Assembly: GCA_938084455.1 (NCBI GenBank)
Contig: CALKDX010000057.1
Coordinates: 1-44,610 of the forward strand
Direction: 5' to 3'
Origin: Candidatus Poseidoniaceae archaeon
Lineage (GTDB): Archaea > Thermoplasmatota > Poseidoniia > Poseidoniales > Poseidoniaceae
Length of the DNA: 44,610 bases
Position numbers and translations under genes: made by a program. Below are positions 22,911-30,644 of this stretch, piece after piece (positions within the stretch are counted from its first letter, which is position 1; each line of letters opens with the position of its first letter). The notes under the pieces are model-generated. The model was not told the origin of the DNA. It searched no databases and saw nothing but the letters and a program-made list of their open reading frames with translations.

Positions 22911-24947
22911 TCAGGCTTCAGCTTCTGCAGTTGCTGCTTTCTTTGCTTCAATCGCAGCGTCATTGGCCTTGATTTGCTCCCAAACAATCTCTGCAATGTC
23001 CTTGACTTCCATTTCCGAATCAATGGCTGTGAGTCCATCGCTGACCATTGTGGAACAGAACGGGCAGCCAACCGCAACGGTTTCTGCGCCGGTTTCTGCA
23101 ATTTCTTTTGCCCGGATGACGTTCACACGCTGATCTGCATCTTCTTCCATCCACATTTGGGCACCTCCTGCTCCACAGCAGAAGGATTGCTTTCCGTGGC
23201 GTTCAATCTCGACATCGACACCACCGATGGCGTTTCGAGGAGCCTCCAGTTCGCCACCAATTCGACCCAAGTAACACGGATCGTGGAAGGTGACAGACGG
23301 GTCATGCTTTGGATCAGGGAGTTTTCCTTCTTGTTGAAGGTGGTTGATGAGTTGTGAGTGATGCATCACTTCGATGTCTTCACCCCCATAATCCTTGTAT
23401 TCCTTTCCAAGGGTGTGGAAGCAGTGTGGGCATGAGGCAACTATCTTCTTGACGCCGATTTCTTCGAATGTTGCAAGGTTCGTTTCTGCGAGCATTTGGA
23501 ACAAGTATTCGTTTCCAGCCCGTCGTGCTGAGTCACCGCTGCAACCCTCTTGCATTCCAAGAATGCCAACATCAAGGCCAGCTTCTTTCATCACGCTGAT
23601 GGTGTCGCGTGCAACCTTCTTATTTCGCTCATCGAACGATGCTGCGCATCCAGCGAAGTAGATGTATTCTGCAGGCTCTGCAACCTTCACATCCAGACCT
23701 TCTGCCCAATCGCCACGTTCGTGTGCGGGGAGTCCGTAAGGATTTGAATCGGATTCAAGGTTTTCAATAGTGGCCATCAAAGGCATGATGGTGTCTTCGA
23801 CGCTTTCGTCGAATTCCATTCGTTCCATCATCAAGTGGCGTCGAGCATCGGTGAGCTTGGGAACGTGATCGATGTAGATTGGACAAGCCTCTACGCAAGC
23901 ATGGCAGGTGGTGCACGCCCAAATTGCGTCTTCTCCAAATCGGGCGATGATGTCCTGCTCGGGAGTTTCTCCTGCCATGAGCGCAGTGGAATTCTCATTT
24001 GCATAATGACGCACATCGTGGATGATTTGCATTGGGTTGAGGGCTTTACCGCTTGCGTATGCCGGGCAGACATCCTGGCACCGAGCGCACGATGTGCACG
24101 CCCATCCGTCGATGAGATTGCGCCAAGTCAAATCAGTGTAATTGACCGTTCCAAACGACTCGATGTCCAAATCCTCAAGCAAGACTGCCTTTCCATCTTC
24201 GCCACGAGCCAATGGCTCCATGGTTGCCATGGGCCGCATGTCATGGAAGAACACATTCGGGAAAGCCATGACAAGGTGCATGTGCTTGGAGAGGGGGATG
24301 AGGAAAAGGAAGGTCGATATGGCAAGCATGTGCATCCAATAGGAAGCAACAACAAGGAGGGTGCTTGGCTCCAATGCACTCGCCACCCACGCTCCGATTG
24401 GCTCCCAAGTCGAAGATACGCCTGTTTCGCCTGCCTCAACCACGAAGGATGTGAGGGTGATGGTCATGATGAGCAAGAGAATGAAGTTGCCTTCTAACTG
24501 AGACTTTCCTTTGAGTTTCTCTGGGGTGAAAACGACCCGGCGCAGCAATGCTGCAACGCATCCAATCAGTGCAATTGTGTACCCTGTTTCGACGATTAAG
24601 TTCCAAGGGCCTCGGACCATATCTGGGAGGAGGTTGTGTGAAAACCAGTTTGCAGTTGCCAAATCAAACATGTCGGTTGAGAGCATAAGGAACCCCCAAA
24701 ACATGAGCACGTGGATGCCGCCAGCAATTTTGTCTTCCAGAACCCGCTTCTGCCCAAGCCATCCAGTGATGACCTCTTTGATTCGAGCGCCCCAGTTGTC
24801 GAAACGGTCGTCAGGTGCCCCAACCATGACCAGGCGAGTTGCTTTGATGACTTGATAGAGGAAAAAACCGATCGAAATCGTTCCCAGAACGAGCAAAAGC
24901 AGCCATCCAGGCACGGGGCCGTATGACATTAAGAGAGGATGTTCCAT
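22911..24947 (-). CDS. Membrane Fe-S oxidoreductase, HdrDE-like fusion (candidate ETF:quinone oxidoreductase)
   Basis: A 678-residue fusion. Residues 1-235 hold about six TM helices of NarI/HdrE-like type, with His residues (H79, H206, H222, H224) that could ligate haem b. Two 4Fe-4S motifs follow: Cys284, 287, 290, 294 (CTSCARCQDVCP) and Cys345, 348, 351, 355 (CTTCHACVEACP). Two CCG modules complete it: the first has FAGCAASFDERN, EGCSGDSARRAG and SCPHCFHTLG; the second has FHDPCYLGR, FCCGAGGAQMW and GCPFCSTM. This architecture matches single-chain HdrDE relatives, including proteins described as electron-transfer-flavoprotein:menaquinone oxidoreductases. It would pass electrons between a soluble donor (ETF or thiol) and membrane quinone. 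No etfAB is nearby, so the partner is unknown. The tail is Ala/Lys/Glu-rich. It is first in an operon with mutY. Confidence 0.85.
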   Translation of the reverse strand: MEHPLLMSYGPVPGWLLLLVLGTISIGFFLYQVIKATRLVMVGAPDDRFDNWGARIKEVITGWLGQKRVLEDKIAGGIHVLMFWGFLMLSTDMFDLATANWFSHNLLPDMVRGPWNLIVETGYTIALIGCVAALLRRVVFTPEKLKGKSQLEGNFILLLIMTITLTSFVVEAGETGVSSTWEPIGAWVASALEPSTLLVVASYWMHMLAISTFLFLIPLSKHMHLVMAFPNVFFHDMRPMATMEPLARGEDGKAVLLEDLDIESFGTVNYTDLTWRNLIDGWACTSCARCQDVCPAYASGKALNPMQIIHDVRHYANENSTALMAGETPEQDIIARFGEDAIWACTTCHACVEACPIYIDHVPKLTDARRHLMMERMEFDESVEDTIMPLMATIENLESDSNPYGLPAHERGDWAEGLDVKVAEPAEYIYFAGCAASFDERNKKVARDTISVMKEAGLDVGILGMQEGCSGDSARRAGNEYLFQMLAETNLATFEEIGVKKIVASCPHCFHTLGKEYKDYGGEDIEVMHHSQLINHLQQEGKLPDPKHDPSVTFHDPCYLGRIGGELEAPRNAIGGVDVEIERHGKQSFCCGAGGAQMWMEEDADQRVNVIRAKEIAETGAETVAVGCPFCSTMVSDGLTAIDSEMEVKDIAEIVWEQIKANDAAIEAKKAATAEAEA

Positions 24948-24960
24948 CTAGCATCACCGC

Positions 24961-24975
24961 GGGAGCAGGGCTCCC
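24961..24975 (-). other. Small GC-rich inverted repeat in the leader of the Fe-S oxidoreductase gene
   Basis: GGGAGC, a 3-nt loop, then GCTCCC, located 14-28 nt upstream of the minus-strand ATG at 24947. A 6-bp hairpin in the 5' leader is possible. The 148-nt divergent spacer (24948-25095) otherwise holds an AT-rich element at 25013-25022 and no recognisable gene. Confidence 0.3.
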
Positions 24976-25095
24976 CCAGTCACCTCCAAAGAAAACCAAT
25001 CCTTGAATGCACCGTAAAAATACCATCAATCTCGCTGGGGTTTCAACAAGGGATATGAAGCGCGGGCACATGGTCTTGATGAGGGGGCTTGTGAA

Positions 25096-26265
25096 ATGAA
25101 CATCGAAGCGAGCGCTCCGGGAAAATGCATCCTGTTTGGGGAGCATGCTGTTGTCTTTGGTCAGCCTGCTGTCGCAGTGGCTATCGAGCAGCGAATCCAT
25201 GTCAGCATCCAGCCTATTGAAGGCGACGACTGGACGCTAGAAGGCACGAAATTTAATCCAAGAAAGCACCCTCACCTCAACACCTTGCGTAGGCTGCTGT
25301 GGCCGAGCAAAGACGGCGCTCCTGCGCTTTCAATTGAAATCCAAGGAGACATCCCTCGTGCATCGGGGCTTGGCTCCTCTGCAGCGTTGAGTGTGGCCGC
25401 ATCAGCAGCAATGCGAGCAGCACGAGGCCGATGGGTCATCGAATCTGAGCATGGTCATGTTTGGACTGAAGGTTATTCGAGCGAAATCGAAGACACTGAT
25501 GCCTACACAGGTAAGAACTCAGGAATACGCACGGACATCTACGCCAAAAAACAACGTCAACTTTTGGGCAATGATGCGTTAGATCTTGACGAATGTTCGA
25601 TGATTGGTCATGCAGTAGAAGCAGCCGCCCAAGGTGGTCGAGCCTCGCCAATGGACGCCTCAACTTGCGCCCATGGGGGTGTGATTTTACTCAGCGATCA
25701 AATCGAGTCAAACAACGATTATCTGTACCAGCGTCAATTGAAGATGAGCGATGGAATGCGCACTTGGGAACTGCACGACCTCGGCGTTCCGAAAGGAGGA
25801 GAAGAAGTCTACTTGGTCATTGGAAACACTGGCGTGCATGCCCCAACAGCAGATCAGGTGGCCAAGGTTGCCAAAGCAATTCAGGATGAGCCTGAACGAA
25901 TGAAAGAAATCGAAACAATCGGCCTGATTGCTCGTAGGGGCATTGAAGCTCTGAAAAACGGTGATTATGAAGCGGTTGGAAGGGCCATGACAGAGAATCA
26001 AGTGATGCTCAGAGGGTTGGGTGTCTCCTGTCATGAGTTGGACGACCTTGTTCGGGCCGCAGCCCCTTCTTCGCTCGGTGCAAAACTCACGGGTGCTGGA
26101 GGCGGCGGTTGTATGGTCGCTCTCACCCGCAATCCAGAGATCACAAGCGAAGCAATCAAGAATGCTGGCGGAAAGGCTCTCGTCTCGAAATTTGGCAACG
26201 AAGGAATGCGCCTTGAAACGCCTGATTGCGAGCCATTTTGGTCCCCTCAAATTCGTTCTTCTTAA
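25096..26265 (+). CDS. mvk: Mevalonate kinase
   Basis: A 389-residue GHMP-family kinase that phosphorylates mevalonate at the 5-position in the pathway to archaeal isoprenoid lipids. Motif I is SAPGKCILFGEHAVVFG near the N-terminus. The ATP-binding loop is PRASGLGSSAALSVA. GGRASPMDASTCAHGG carries the expected catalytic Asp in the archaeal variant of the SGxDN motif. Motif 3 is KLTGAGGGGCMVAL. An insert at about 115-150 (IESEHGHVWTEGYSSEIEDTD) makes it longer than typical archaeal enzymes of about 310-330 residues. The gene is divergent from the Fe-S oxidoreductase and lies 72 nt upstream of TBP, which has its own TATA box. No other mevalonate-pathway gene is in the window. Confidence 0.93.
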   Translation: MNIEASAPGKCILFGEHAVVFGQPAVAVAIEQRIHVSIQPIEGDDWTLEGTKFNPRKHPHLNTLRRLLWPSKDGAPALSIEIQGDIPRASGLGSSAALSVAASAAMRAARGRWVIESEHGHVWTEGYSSEIEDTDAYTGKNSGIRTDIYAKKQRQLLGNDALDLDECSMIGHAVEAAAQGGRASPMDASTCAHGGVILLSDQIESNNDYLYQRQLKMSDGMRTWELHDLGVPKGGEEVYLVIGNTGVHAPTADQVAKVAKAIQDEPERMKEIETIGLIARRGIEALKNGDYEAVGRAMTENQVMLRGLGVSCHELDDLVRAAAPSSLGAKLTGAGGGGCMVALTRNPEITSEAIKNAGGKALVSKFGNEGMRLETPDCEPFWSPQIRSS

Positions 26266-26307
26266 TTCGTTTATTGTGAAAAACGATGTCGTGGACTTAG
26301 CCTTTTC

Positions 26308-26316
26308 TTTATATAC
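26308..26316 (+). promoter_or_regulatory. Strong TATA box of the TBP gene
   Basis: TTTATATAC is the clearest archaeal TATA box in the window. Its centre is 26 nt before the ATG at 26338, which places the transcription start at or next to the A of the ATG. This predicts a leaderless mRNA and rules against the in-frame TTG at 26320, which would lie upstream of the transcript. Confidence 0.75.
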
Positions 26317-26337
26317 TGGTTGGCATTCGCTTTGGAT

Positions 26338-26958
26338 ATGACTACTGATGAAGAACGGCTAACCGTCGTGAACGTGGTTGCCAGCACCCGAGTTGCTGAG
26401 GAACTAGATCTACCAGATATTGCAATTCAATTGAATTGCGAATACGAGCCAGAACAATTCCCTGGTGTTGTGTATCGAGTGACCGAGCCAAAGCTCGCTA
26501 TTCTCATGTTCCGCTCTGGCCGTGCAGTGTGCACCGGTGGAAAGAACGAAGACAACATTCACACAGGTATCGAACGCATGATCAACGACCTACGGGCTGC
26601 TGGCATCGAAACATGGAACCTCGACCAAGTTGAAATTGAAGTCCAAAACATGGTCGCAACCTACGCCCTCCACTACCCTGAGGACTATCCTGGAAACGAC
26701 AAGTTCACCGGAGAACCACAAGCCGGTGTGCCTCGCAAATTGAACTTGAACAACCTGACGTTCCACCTACCATTCGACAAGGTCGAATATGAGCCAGAGC
26801 AATTCCCTGGCCTCATCTACCGCCTTGACTACCCTAAGGTCGTCTGCTTGATTTTCGGCAGCGGCAAGATGGTGATCACCGGTGCTCGACACAAGGACGA
26901 AATCCTCGAGGCCGTTGAAATCATTAAGGACGAATTGGCAGATTTGCTGGAATATTGA
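26338..26958 (+). CDS. tbp: TATA-box-binding protein
   Basis: A 206-residue general transcription factor that binds promoter TATA boxes and recruits TFB and RNA polymerase. It has the two direct repeats of the TBP saddle. EYEPEQFPG occurs in both halves (about residues 34-42 and 152-160), each followed by a Y-R-[VL] strand and by a LMFRSGRAVCTGGKN-type or LIFGSGKMVITGARH strand-turn. The N-terminal TVVNVVASTRV is the usual first strand. It is longer than the usual 180-190 residues because of an insert of about 20 residues between the repeats (HYPEDYPGNDKFTGEPQAG). The start at 26338 follows from the TATA spacing. TBP is likely autoregulated by its own strong box, though that is only a suggestion. 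Confidence 0.97.
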   Translation: MTTDEERLTVVNVVASTRVAEELDLPDIAIQLNCEYEPEQFPGVVYRVTEPKLAILMFRSGRAVCTGGKNEDNIHTGIERMINDLRAAGIETWNLDQVEIEVQNMVATYALHYPEDYPGNDKFTGEPQAGVPRKLNLNNLTFHLPFDKVEYEPEQFPGLIYRLDYPKVVCLIFGSGKMVITGARHKDEILEAVEIIKDELADLLEY

Positions 26959-27003
26959 TTCTAAACAGAGTCAATCTCCAACAGGAGAAGTGTTGATGTT
27001 CTA

Positions 27004-30000
27004 TTGAGCGTGTGGCGTAGCATGCGCCCGAGCGTGACGCGAGCCATTCCGGCATTTTTGCTGGTCTTCTTGTTGTTCTCAAGCGTGCAAACTCCACTGC
27101 TCCAAAGCAGTCTTGAAAGCCCGACTACGCCCCTGTTGTCAAGCAGCCATGACCCTGGTGTGAGCGATGTACCCACATGGCGAGTTGGGGATAAATGGAT
27201 TTACTCCGGCATCTTTGATCCAACATTGCTCGTAACCAACACTGGTGTTCAAGCCACAGTTGGAGAAATTAATGGCGACACCACGATGGAGGTGCTCGGC
27301 ATCACTGAACAGTCCGTCGACAATATGTCGGTGTTGGCCTATACCCTTCGCTCATCTGCGAACTTCGATAAGTCCGGAGTTTCGCTTGAAGGCTATGATG
27401 GCAATGTCTACATCACATACAGCCAAACAGAATACCTCCGTGTCAGTGATTTGGCCAGCCTTCGAAGCGAACTTGACATGTACATTCGCTTCGTTCCGTA
27501 TGGAATCTCAAGCCTGACACAAATTCTTGGCGACATTACAATCACAACAAGTTACAGTCCAGTCTCGGAAACATACGACTTCCCATTGCGTCTCGATGAA
27601 CAGTGGACAACCACAACCACCTCATTCGCTCAATGGTCGGGATCAAGCGATTACATCACACCGTTCCCACCCCCAGTAAGCGACACCAACAGCACCACTT
27701 GGGAAGTTGCAAGCGTTGGAAAACCAAGCAACGCCTACGGCCAAACCATTGGCTATGGAGGATGCAATGCGTCGTATGAGCTTCAGTCAGTCAACAGCGA
27801 TGGTGTGTCAACTGGCTACAGGTGGTATTGCCCCGAAGTATCGAATTACGCTTGGCTTCACACAGAGGATGACATTGGCCTTACCATTGATTTCCGACTC
27901 AAACGCTTCATTCCGGTGGGTGCGAGTGGAGTTGACGAATACAGCAATCCCGGAACACGAGACTCGTGCCTCAATGTGGACCTCGAAAATCCAATTACTG
28001 CTCTTAACTCGCCAATGGGCGTTTGGGTAAATGCCTCCACCTCATGCTTCTCCAACGTAGACAACATCGGAATTGAATTGCGTCACGAAACCACTGGTTC
28101 ACTCCAATACGCCTCAACAGCAAGCAACGGTACGGCCTACTTTACGCTCCAAGTGGGTGATGCAAAAGACCCATCCGCCACCTTACTTGATTGGGCGAGC
28201 CATGGGATTGTCGCCCGAATCAATCCTTCGAGTCAATCCCCAACAACAACGGTTGGCGTCACCACTGTGACCCTCGATGAATTCATTGTCGGATTGGATT
28301 TAATCGCCAGCGAAGACCTTGCCAAGGTGCTCCGCAACCGAAGCGGAACGCTGACGGAATTAAATTCGCTTTCGGGATGGAATGTGCTTCCCGGTGATGA
28401 ATTACTGGTCGAAGTGGGGGTGCAAAACAGAGGCATCACCACCTCAACAGCCTCGACACTCGATGTGACCGGGCCTGACGGACAAACAACCGCTTACACG
28501 CTACCGCCCTTGGCGAGTTACTCCGCACACAAAGTGAATTTCAGTTGGACCGTACCAGAAGATCAATCGATCGGTGTGCTACCAATCACTTGGAACGCTG
28601 ACCCAAACGACGTCAACGCTGCTGATGTCAATGAGGGCAACGACATCGCACAGTTAGCCATGTTCGTAGGCAGGCTTCCAACGCCGGTTGTTGAAAACGC
28701 AACAGCACTCACACTGGAACAAGTGACCCTGAGTGCTGCCAACAGTTTTGATGAAGACGGTGGAGACATCACCTGTGAATTTGAAATTCCGTTTGATGAT
28801 GGCACACGTACCTGGGATTACATCACTCTTCCTTCCGACGACTGCAGTGTCAATTGGACTTGGATGGATGATGGTGAATACCCTGTACGGGTTACGGTTC
28901 TCGATGAAGAGCGTGATGAAACAACGGCCACTCTCCTAGCATCGATTGGCAATAGGGCGCCAAAAATCGAGATCAAGAGCGCACGAAGTGAGGCGAAGGT
29001 CGAACATCCAATCACGCTCTATGCGTACGCTAACGATTCGGATTCTGAGGACATTTGGCCTGGCGTGGTCGATGTGTTTTGGCCCGACGCTTTGTGCCAA
29101 GAAGGCTACTACACCCGGGTATGCACCACAACCGCTCCAACAGAAGGAATTCATACCTTCACTGCTGTCGGGACGGATGACGATTCATCGACAACCACCG
29201 CCACCATCGACATTCAATTCACCAATATCGCACCCCACGGTACAACCATTGCTTTGCTGATTGATGACGCCTTTTTGGAAAGCGATGAACAGCAAATATG
29301 GCAGCTGAATGAGGATGAAATCGTCAATGTGCGTGGCCAAGCGCTCGATTCGATTGACGATCTTGAATCCTTGACACACACATGGTGGCCTGACGGTCAA
29401 GAACCATCGCTCATGTACACTTACTCGGGCCGAGTGTCCAACTTCCCGATGATGTGGTCCACCTCAGGGTTGCACACCATCCGTTTGGAAGTGACCGATA
29501 GCGACGGCGTCTCAAGCGCAGTGAATGAACGCTGGGTCAATGTACGCAACGTACCGCCAGTGATTGAACCCTTGGTCTCCATTCTTCCAATCGCAGAAGG
29601 CCAATCCATCACCATCACTGGCAACTCAACCGACACGCCAAGCGATCGAGCAACGCTTGTGAAATGCTGGGATGTCGACCCTGGTATTGACAGCGATGAT
29701 TTCGGTGGTGCAGACGATGATTGTGACATCAAGGGTGATGAATTGACCTATGTGTGGAATCGCAGTGGCACTCATACGATCATCTACCACGTCACAGATG
29801 ACGATGGGGCGCAAACCAGCGAGGTTCTCACCGTGGAAGTGCTCAACATGCCTCCAATCGTGAGGTTGCAAAACCTTGCTTGTATGGCTTACCAAACTTG
29901 TGTGATGAGCGCTGAACAAACCATCGATTCAGCGAATGATATCGACACGTTGACCATTGTCTGGGACCTCGACATCACCGTTGACAGCAACGGAGACGGC

Positions 30001-30624
30001 ATCAAGGACAACGACGCTGATTTGGTTGGAACCACCGTCCAACACATCTTCCGCACCTCTGGCATGGTTCGTGTCAAGGCCATGGCATGGGATGAAAATC
30101 CGGAACGACCGGGCCAAGCGACAATGGTGATCGATGTCGCACCACCAGAGCGAAATTCAATCGAACAAATCAGTGCTGGACTGATAGGCGAAGAAGCGAA
30201 TTCGATTGCACAATTTGGTCTACTCATCGGAATCCTGTTGTTGTTGGCCCTGCTGACTCGAAGGCGAAAAGCGCCCTCTGAATCTCCTTGGGCTGGTTCT
30301 GAAGAAGGCATGCTCGACGATGCATTTGACACGCCTACAATGATTGAACAGGCACAAGCAAGACGTCCTTCAAGCCCGCCGCCAATGAGCAATTTCATCC
30401 AAGAAAGCGTGGAGCCACCTACACAGCAAATTGATCATTCATTCGAGGCACCTCCAGCACCTGTGCCTGAAATGGGAAGCAAAGAAGCAGGCCCGCCAAT
30501 TCCCGAGGCAGGACTTCCTGACGGATGGACAATGGAACAATGGGGCCACTACGGCCATCAGTACCTTGCCGCTCAAGGGTCTCAAAACCTAACTTTTTCC
30601 CAAAATGGCACCGAACTCAAGTAG
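27004..30624 (+). CDS. Giant surface protein A with CARDB and PKD-like domains, TM anchor and Trp-rich C-terminal motif
   Basis: A 1206-residue type I membrane protein and paralogue of the next gene. After a hydrophobic signal (PAFLLVFLLFSSVQ) comes an N-terminal domain starting DVPTWRVGDKWIYSG, which is shared with the paralogue. A CARDB-like domain (VEVGVQNRGITTSTAS) and several PKD-like repeats follow (ANSFDEDGGDI; repeated DDDG turns). Two repeats contain Asp-rich, probable calcium-binding loops, one bracketed by Cys (CWDVDPGIDSDD...DDCD). One TM helix lies at about 1068-1087, followed by RRRK, a Pro/Glu/Ala-rich cytosolic linker, and the motif GLPDGWTMEQWGHYGHQYL near the C-terminus. The start is uncertain: TTG 27004, GTG 27010 and ATG 27022 are all in frame, and GGAG at 26984 is rather distant. 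No enzyme signature was seen; a structural or adhesive role is likely. Confidence 0.85.
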   Translation: MSVWRSMRPSVTRAIPAFLLVFLLFSSVQTPLLQSSLESPTTPLLSSSHDPGVSDVPTWRVGDKWIYSGIFDPTLLVTNTGVQATVGEINGDTTMEVLGITEQSVDNMSVLAYTLRSSANFDKSGVSLEGYDGNVYITYSQTEYLRVSDLASLRSELDMYIRFVPYGISSLTQILGDITITTSYSPVSETYDFPLRLDEQWTTTTTSFAQWSGSSDYITPFPPPVSDTNSTTWEVASVGKPSNAYGQTIGYGGCNASYELQSVNSDGVSTGYRWYCPEVSNYAWLHTEDDIGLTIDFRLKRFIPVGASGVDEYSNPGTRDSCLNVDLENPITALNSPMGVWVNASTSCFSNVDNIGIELRHETTGSLQYASTASNGTAYFTLQVGDAKDPSATLLDWASHGIVARINPSSQSPTTTVGVTTVTLDEFIVGLDLIASEDLAKVLRNRSGTLTELNSLSGWNVLPGDELLVEVGVQNRGITTSTASTLDVTGPDGQTTAYTLPPLASYSAHKVNFSWTVPEDQSIGVLPITWNADPNDVNAADVNEGNDIAQLAMFVGRLPTPVVENATALTLEQVTLSAANSFDEDGGDITCEFEIPFDDGTRTWDYITLPSDDCSVNWTWMDDGEYPVRVTVLDEERDETTATLLASIGNRAPKIEIKSARSEAKVEHPITLYAYANDSDSEDIWPGVVDVFWPDALCQEGYYTRVCTTTAPTEGIHTFTAVGTDDDSSTTTATIDIQFTNIAPHGTTIALLIDDAFLESDEQQIWQLNEDEIVNVRGQALDSIDDLESLTHTWWPDGQEPSLMYTYSGRVSNFPMMWSTSGLHTIRLEVTDSDGVSSAVNERWVNVRNVPPVIEPLVSILPIAEGQSITITGNSTDTPSDRATLVKCWDVDPGIDSDDFGGADDDCDIKGDELTYVWNRSGTHTIIYHVTDDDGAQTSEVLTVEVLNMPPIVRLQNLACMAYQTCVMSAEQTIDSANDIDTLTIVWDLDITVDSNGDGIKDNDADLVGTTVQHIFRTSGMVRVKAMAWDENPERPGQATMVIDVAPPERNSIEQISAGLIGEEANSIAQFGLLIGILLLLALLTRRRKAPSESPWAGSEEGMLDDAFDTPTMIEQAQARRPSSPPPMSNFIQESVEPPTQQIDHSFEAPPAPVPEMGSKEAGPPIPEAGLPDGWTMEQWGHYGHQYLAAQGSQNLTFSQNGTELK

Positions 30625-30644
30625 GAGTACCGCCTCGGTGGGTC

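Noticed and set aside
22329-23357. Long open frame on the plus strand (342 codons) opposite mutY and the Fe-S oxidoreductase
   Set aside because: Antisense shadow of two genes with clear family motifs; its translation is Cys/His/Arg-rich with no recognisable domain and no start signals.
23835-24497. Plus-strand open frame of 220 codons opposite the Fe-S oxidoreductase
   Set aside because: Shadow frame; the minus strand carries two conserved ferredoxin motifs across the same bases.
22911-24947. Glycolate oxidase GlcF or succinate/heterodisulfide reductase HdrB as the identity of this gene
   Set aside because: The N-terminal multi-helix haem-b domain and the two-CCG arrangement fit the HdrDE-type fusion better than soluble GlcF or HdrB.
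26320-26337. TTG start of TBP at 26320
   Set aside because: It lies only about 8 nt from the TATA box centre, upstream of the predicted transcription start, so it would not be in the mRNA.
30525-30644. N-terminal extension of surface protein B into the end of protein A
   Set aside because: The first 40 codons are an out-of-frame reading of protein A's conserved C-terminal motif; the signal peptide begins at 30645.
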